DNA from: Clostridia bacterium | GTDB lineage: Bacteria > Bacillota > Clostridia > Oscillospirales > Acutalibacteraceae | Reading direction: 5' to 3' | NCBI GenBank assembly: GCA_017937865.1 | Contig: JAGBCU010000004.1 | Coordinates: 1-64,000 of the forward strand | DNA: 64,000 nucleotides | Shown here: positions 62,836 to 64,000 of the stretch, one piece after another | Layout: every line of letters starts with the position of its first letter | Position numbering within the stretch: position 1 is the first letter of the stretch | Notes under the pieces: generated by a model | What the model saw: only the letters and a program-made list of their open reading frames with translations | Databases searched by the model: none | Told to the model about the DNA's origin: nothing | Position numbers and translations under genes: made by a program

Positions 62836-64000
62836 ATGATGACACCTTCAGAGCTCAGAGAGTATGAATTTAAGGGTGCTGGCAGAAATGCTTACAAATC
62901 AGATGATGTTGACGAATTTTTTGCAACTGTATCAATCGCTTACGAAAAAATGTATCGCGAAAACGCAGAGCTTGTAAAACGTGTTAGCTTATTAGCTGAC
63001 AGACTTGAGCAATATAAACAGGATGAAACTGACATAAAGCAGGCTGTTTTAAGTGCTCAAAAAGCAGCGGATATCATTGTTAAAGAGGCTGAAATGTCTG
63101 TTGAGGATTCAAAATCGGAAGCTGATGCAATTCTTGCAGCAGCAAAAGGCGAAGCCGATATTATCAAAGCTGATGCAGAGAAGCAGGCTATTGCTGACTC
63201 TGACCTTCTTCTTTCGATTGCTCGCGATAAAGCAGAAGCAATTATCAATAAAGCAAAAGAAGAGGCTCACGGTATTCTTATTAAAGCAAACGATTCTGCA
63301 AGCGACACGGTTGGTGCTGCAAACAGAACTGTTACAAGTGAATCTTTACATTATGATATGCTTAAAAAAGAGGTTTCTGAATTCAGAGCATCTATACTTT
63401 CACAGTATAAAGCACATATTGAAATGATTTCAAAGCTTCCCGAGCTTGCAATTGAAAAAGCAAACGAAATCGAAGCACAGAAAAAAGAGGAAGAGGCTTC
63501 ACTTGTTGTCGATGTTGCAGATGAAGAGACAATCGACAACTCTACTGAAGAGATGGTAGATGAAGCTACATCTGAAGGTTTCGAAATCGTTACAGAAGGC
63601 TTAGAATTTGACTCTTTTGAAGAGGATGAAGATGATATTGCAGGTGAAGACGTTGTAAAAACAACTCTTCCTTACGATTTCTTTGAGGAAAGCTCCTCTC
63701 TTGAATTTGTTGAAGACGATTCTGCTGATGATACAGAAGCAGTTGAAGAGGCTGATAGCTTTGAATCCGGCTTTTCTGTTGAAGCTGATGCACTTGATTT
63801 TTCAAATGATTTTGCTGAAGAAGCTGATGATGCTGATGAGAGCGAAGAGAATGTTAAAGAATTAGCAGAAGATGTAGCGGAAAATGATGCTCCCGCTTCT
63901 TATGAAGCTGGAACCGATACTGAAATTGAAGAAAAAGAATACGAAGATATTCCGATTTCCAAGGGTTTTGCAGTTGATGCAGGTGAAATTGATTTTTCAA
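62836..64000 (+). CDS. divIVA: DivIVA-family protein, long acidic C-terminus, cut by the window edge
   Basis: Marks curved membrane at septa and poles. N-terminus MMTPSELREYEFKGAGR, then SDDVDEFFATVSIAYEKMYREN, matching the DivIVA membrane-binding domain (usual form LTPLDIHNKEF...Y..DEVDEFLD). A coiled coil with VGAANRT-type breaks follows (to about 220), then more than 170 residues rich in Asp/Glu/Ser with repeated aromatic spots (EGFEIV, LEFDSF, YDFFEE, LDFSNDF, EIDFS). The frame is open to the last base: at least 388 codons, far more than the about 164 of Bacillus subtilis. ATG 62836 follows a GTGGGGA site. Confidence 0.88.
   Translation, partial: MMTPSELREYEFKGAGRNAYKSDDVDEFFATVSIAYEKMYRENAELVKRVSLLADRLEQYKQDETDIKQAVLSAQKAADIIVKEAEMSVEDSKSEADAILAAAKGEADIIKADAEKQAIADSDLLLSIARDKAEAIINKAKEEAHGILIKANDSASDTVGAANRTVTSESLHYDMLKKEVSEFRASILSQYKAHIEMISKLPELAIEKANEIEAQKKEEEASLVVDVADEETIDNSTEEMVDEATSEGFEIVTEGLEFDSFEEDEDDIAGEDVVKTTLPYDFFEESSSLEFVEDDSADDTEAVEEADSFESGFSVEADALDFSNDFAEEADDADESEENVKELAEDVAENDAPASYEAGTDTEIEEKEYEDIPISKGFAVDAGEIDFS

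Noticed and set aside
1-64000. CRISPR arrays, transposases, prophage or defence islands
   Set aside because: No regular direct repeats with spacers and no recognisable recombinase, phage or nuclease-defence gene was found.

Overview
The window looks like chromosomal DNA of a low-GC, spore-forming Clostridia, most like an anaerobic gut Oscillospirales/Ruminococcaceae relative. The evidence is the AT-rich composition, AGGAGG/AGGTG ribosome sites with TTG and GTG starts, a full sigma-K gene with a pro-sequence, a Firmicutes FMN riboswitch-ribU unit, the miaB-ricA-mutS-mutL-miaA order known from Bacillus, and the ylmE-sepF-divIVA division cluster. The genus is inferred; nothing in the sequence fixes it. 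I see no CRISPR array, transposase, integrase or rRNA gene.

Layout. 1-362: a minus-strand RNA-like segment starting with a tRNA-Ser-like 5' half, with its own promoter. 372-6461: HD-GYP signalling protein, sigma-K, a polyprenyl-phosphate sugar transferase and an IspD/TarI cytidylyltransferase. 6462-11118: small BofC-like protein, class A PBP, RuvX, split ThrE-type exporter. 11185-15071 (minus): Fe-alcohol dehydrogenase, CmpB-like membrane protein, HD protein, TyrRS. 15192-17855: FMN riboswitch, RibU, long inverted repeat, ACP-like protein without the prosthetic-group serine, ProRS. 17931-29444 (minus): a full myo-inositol catabolic operon (iolJ-C-B-D-E-A-G) with a SanA-like gene inside and two flavin/iron-sulfur oxidoreductase genes at its end. 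29829-35016: YhhN, AlaX-like, MBL-fold, YgjP-like and ceramidase-like genes. 35091-37635: RNase HI and a degenerate nucleotidyltransferase/hexapeptide/phosphomutase-like fusion. 37652-47484: RNase J (apparent frameshift near its start), GdpP, L9, DnaB, TilS, Hpt, FtsH. 47572-51737 (minus): HAD phosphatase, ThiN, small membrane exporter, PPase-like/Nudix fusion, duplicated ThyX. 51847-64000: alpha/beta hydrolase, then MiaB, RicA-like, MutS, MutL, MiaA, HlyD-like, YlmE, SepF and a DivIVA cut by the window edge.

How the genes work together. The inositol operon covers every step from myo-inositol to DHAP and acetyl-CoA, but no transporter or regulator lies in the window. RNase J, GdpP, L9, DnaB, TilS, Hpt and FtsH form a housekeeping run. 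MutS and MutL are the mismatch-repair pair; MiaA and MiaB act in turn on the same tRNA adenosine. SepF and DivIVA act in septum formation and pole marking.

The points most worth a second look are: the -1 frame break at an A7 slippery heptamer after the only good RNase J start; the tandem ThyX with complementary, partly lost motifs; the nucleotidyltransferase-mutase pseudoenzyme; the ACP with Glu in place of Ser, paired with ProRS; the redox pair closing the inositol operon; the tRNA-Ser-like RNA at the left edge; and the apparent AUA start of ftsH. None looks like a defence system; they are altered housekeeping parts.
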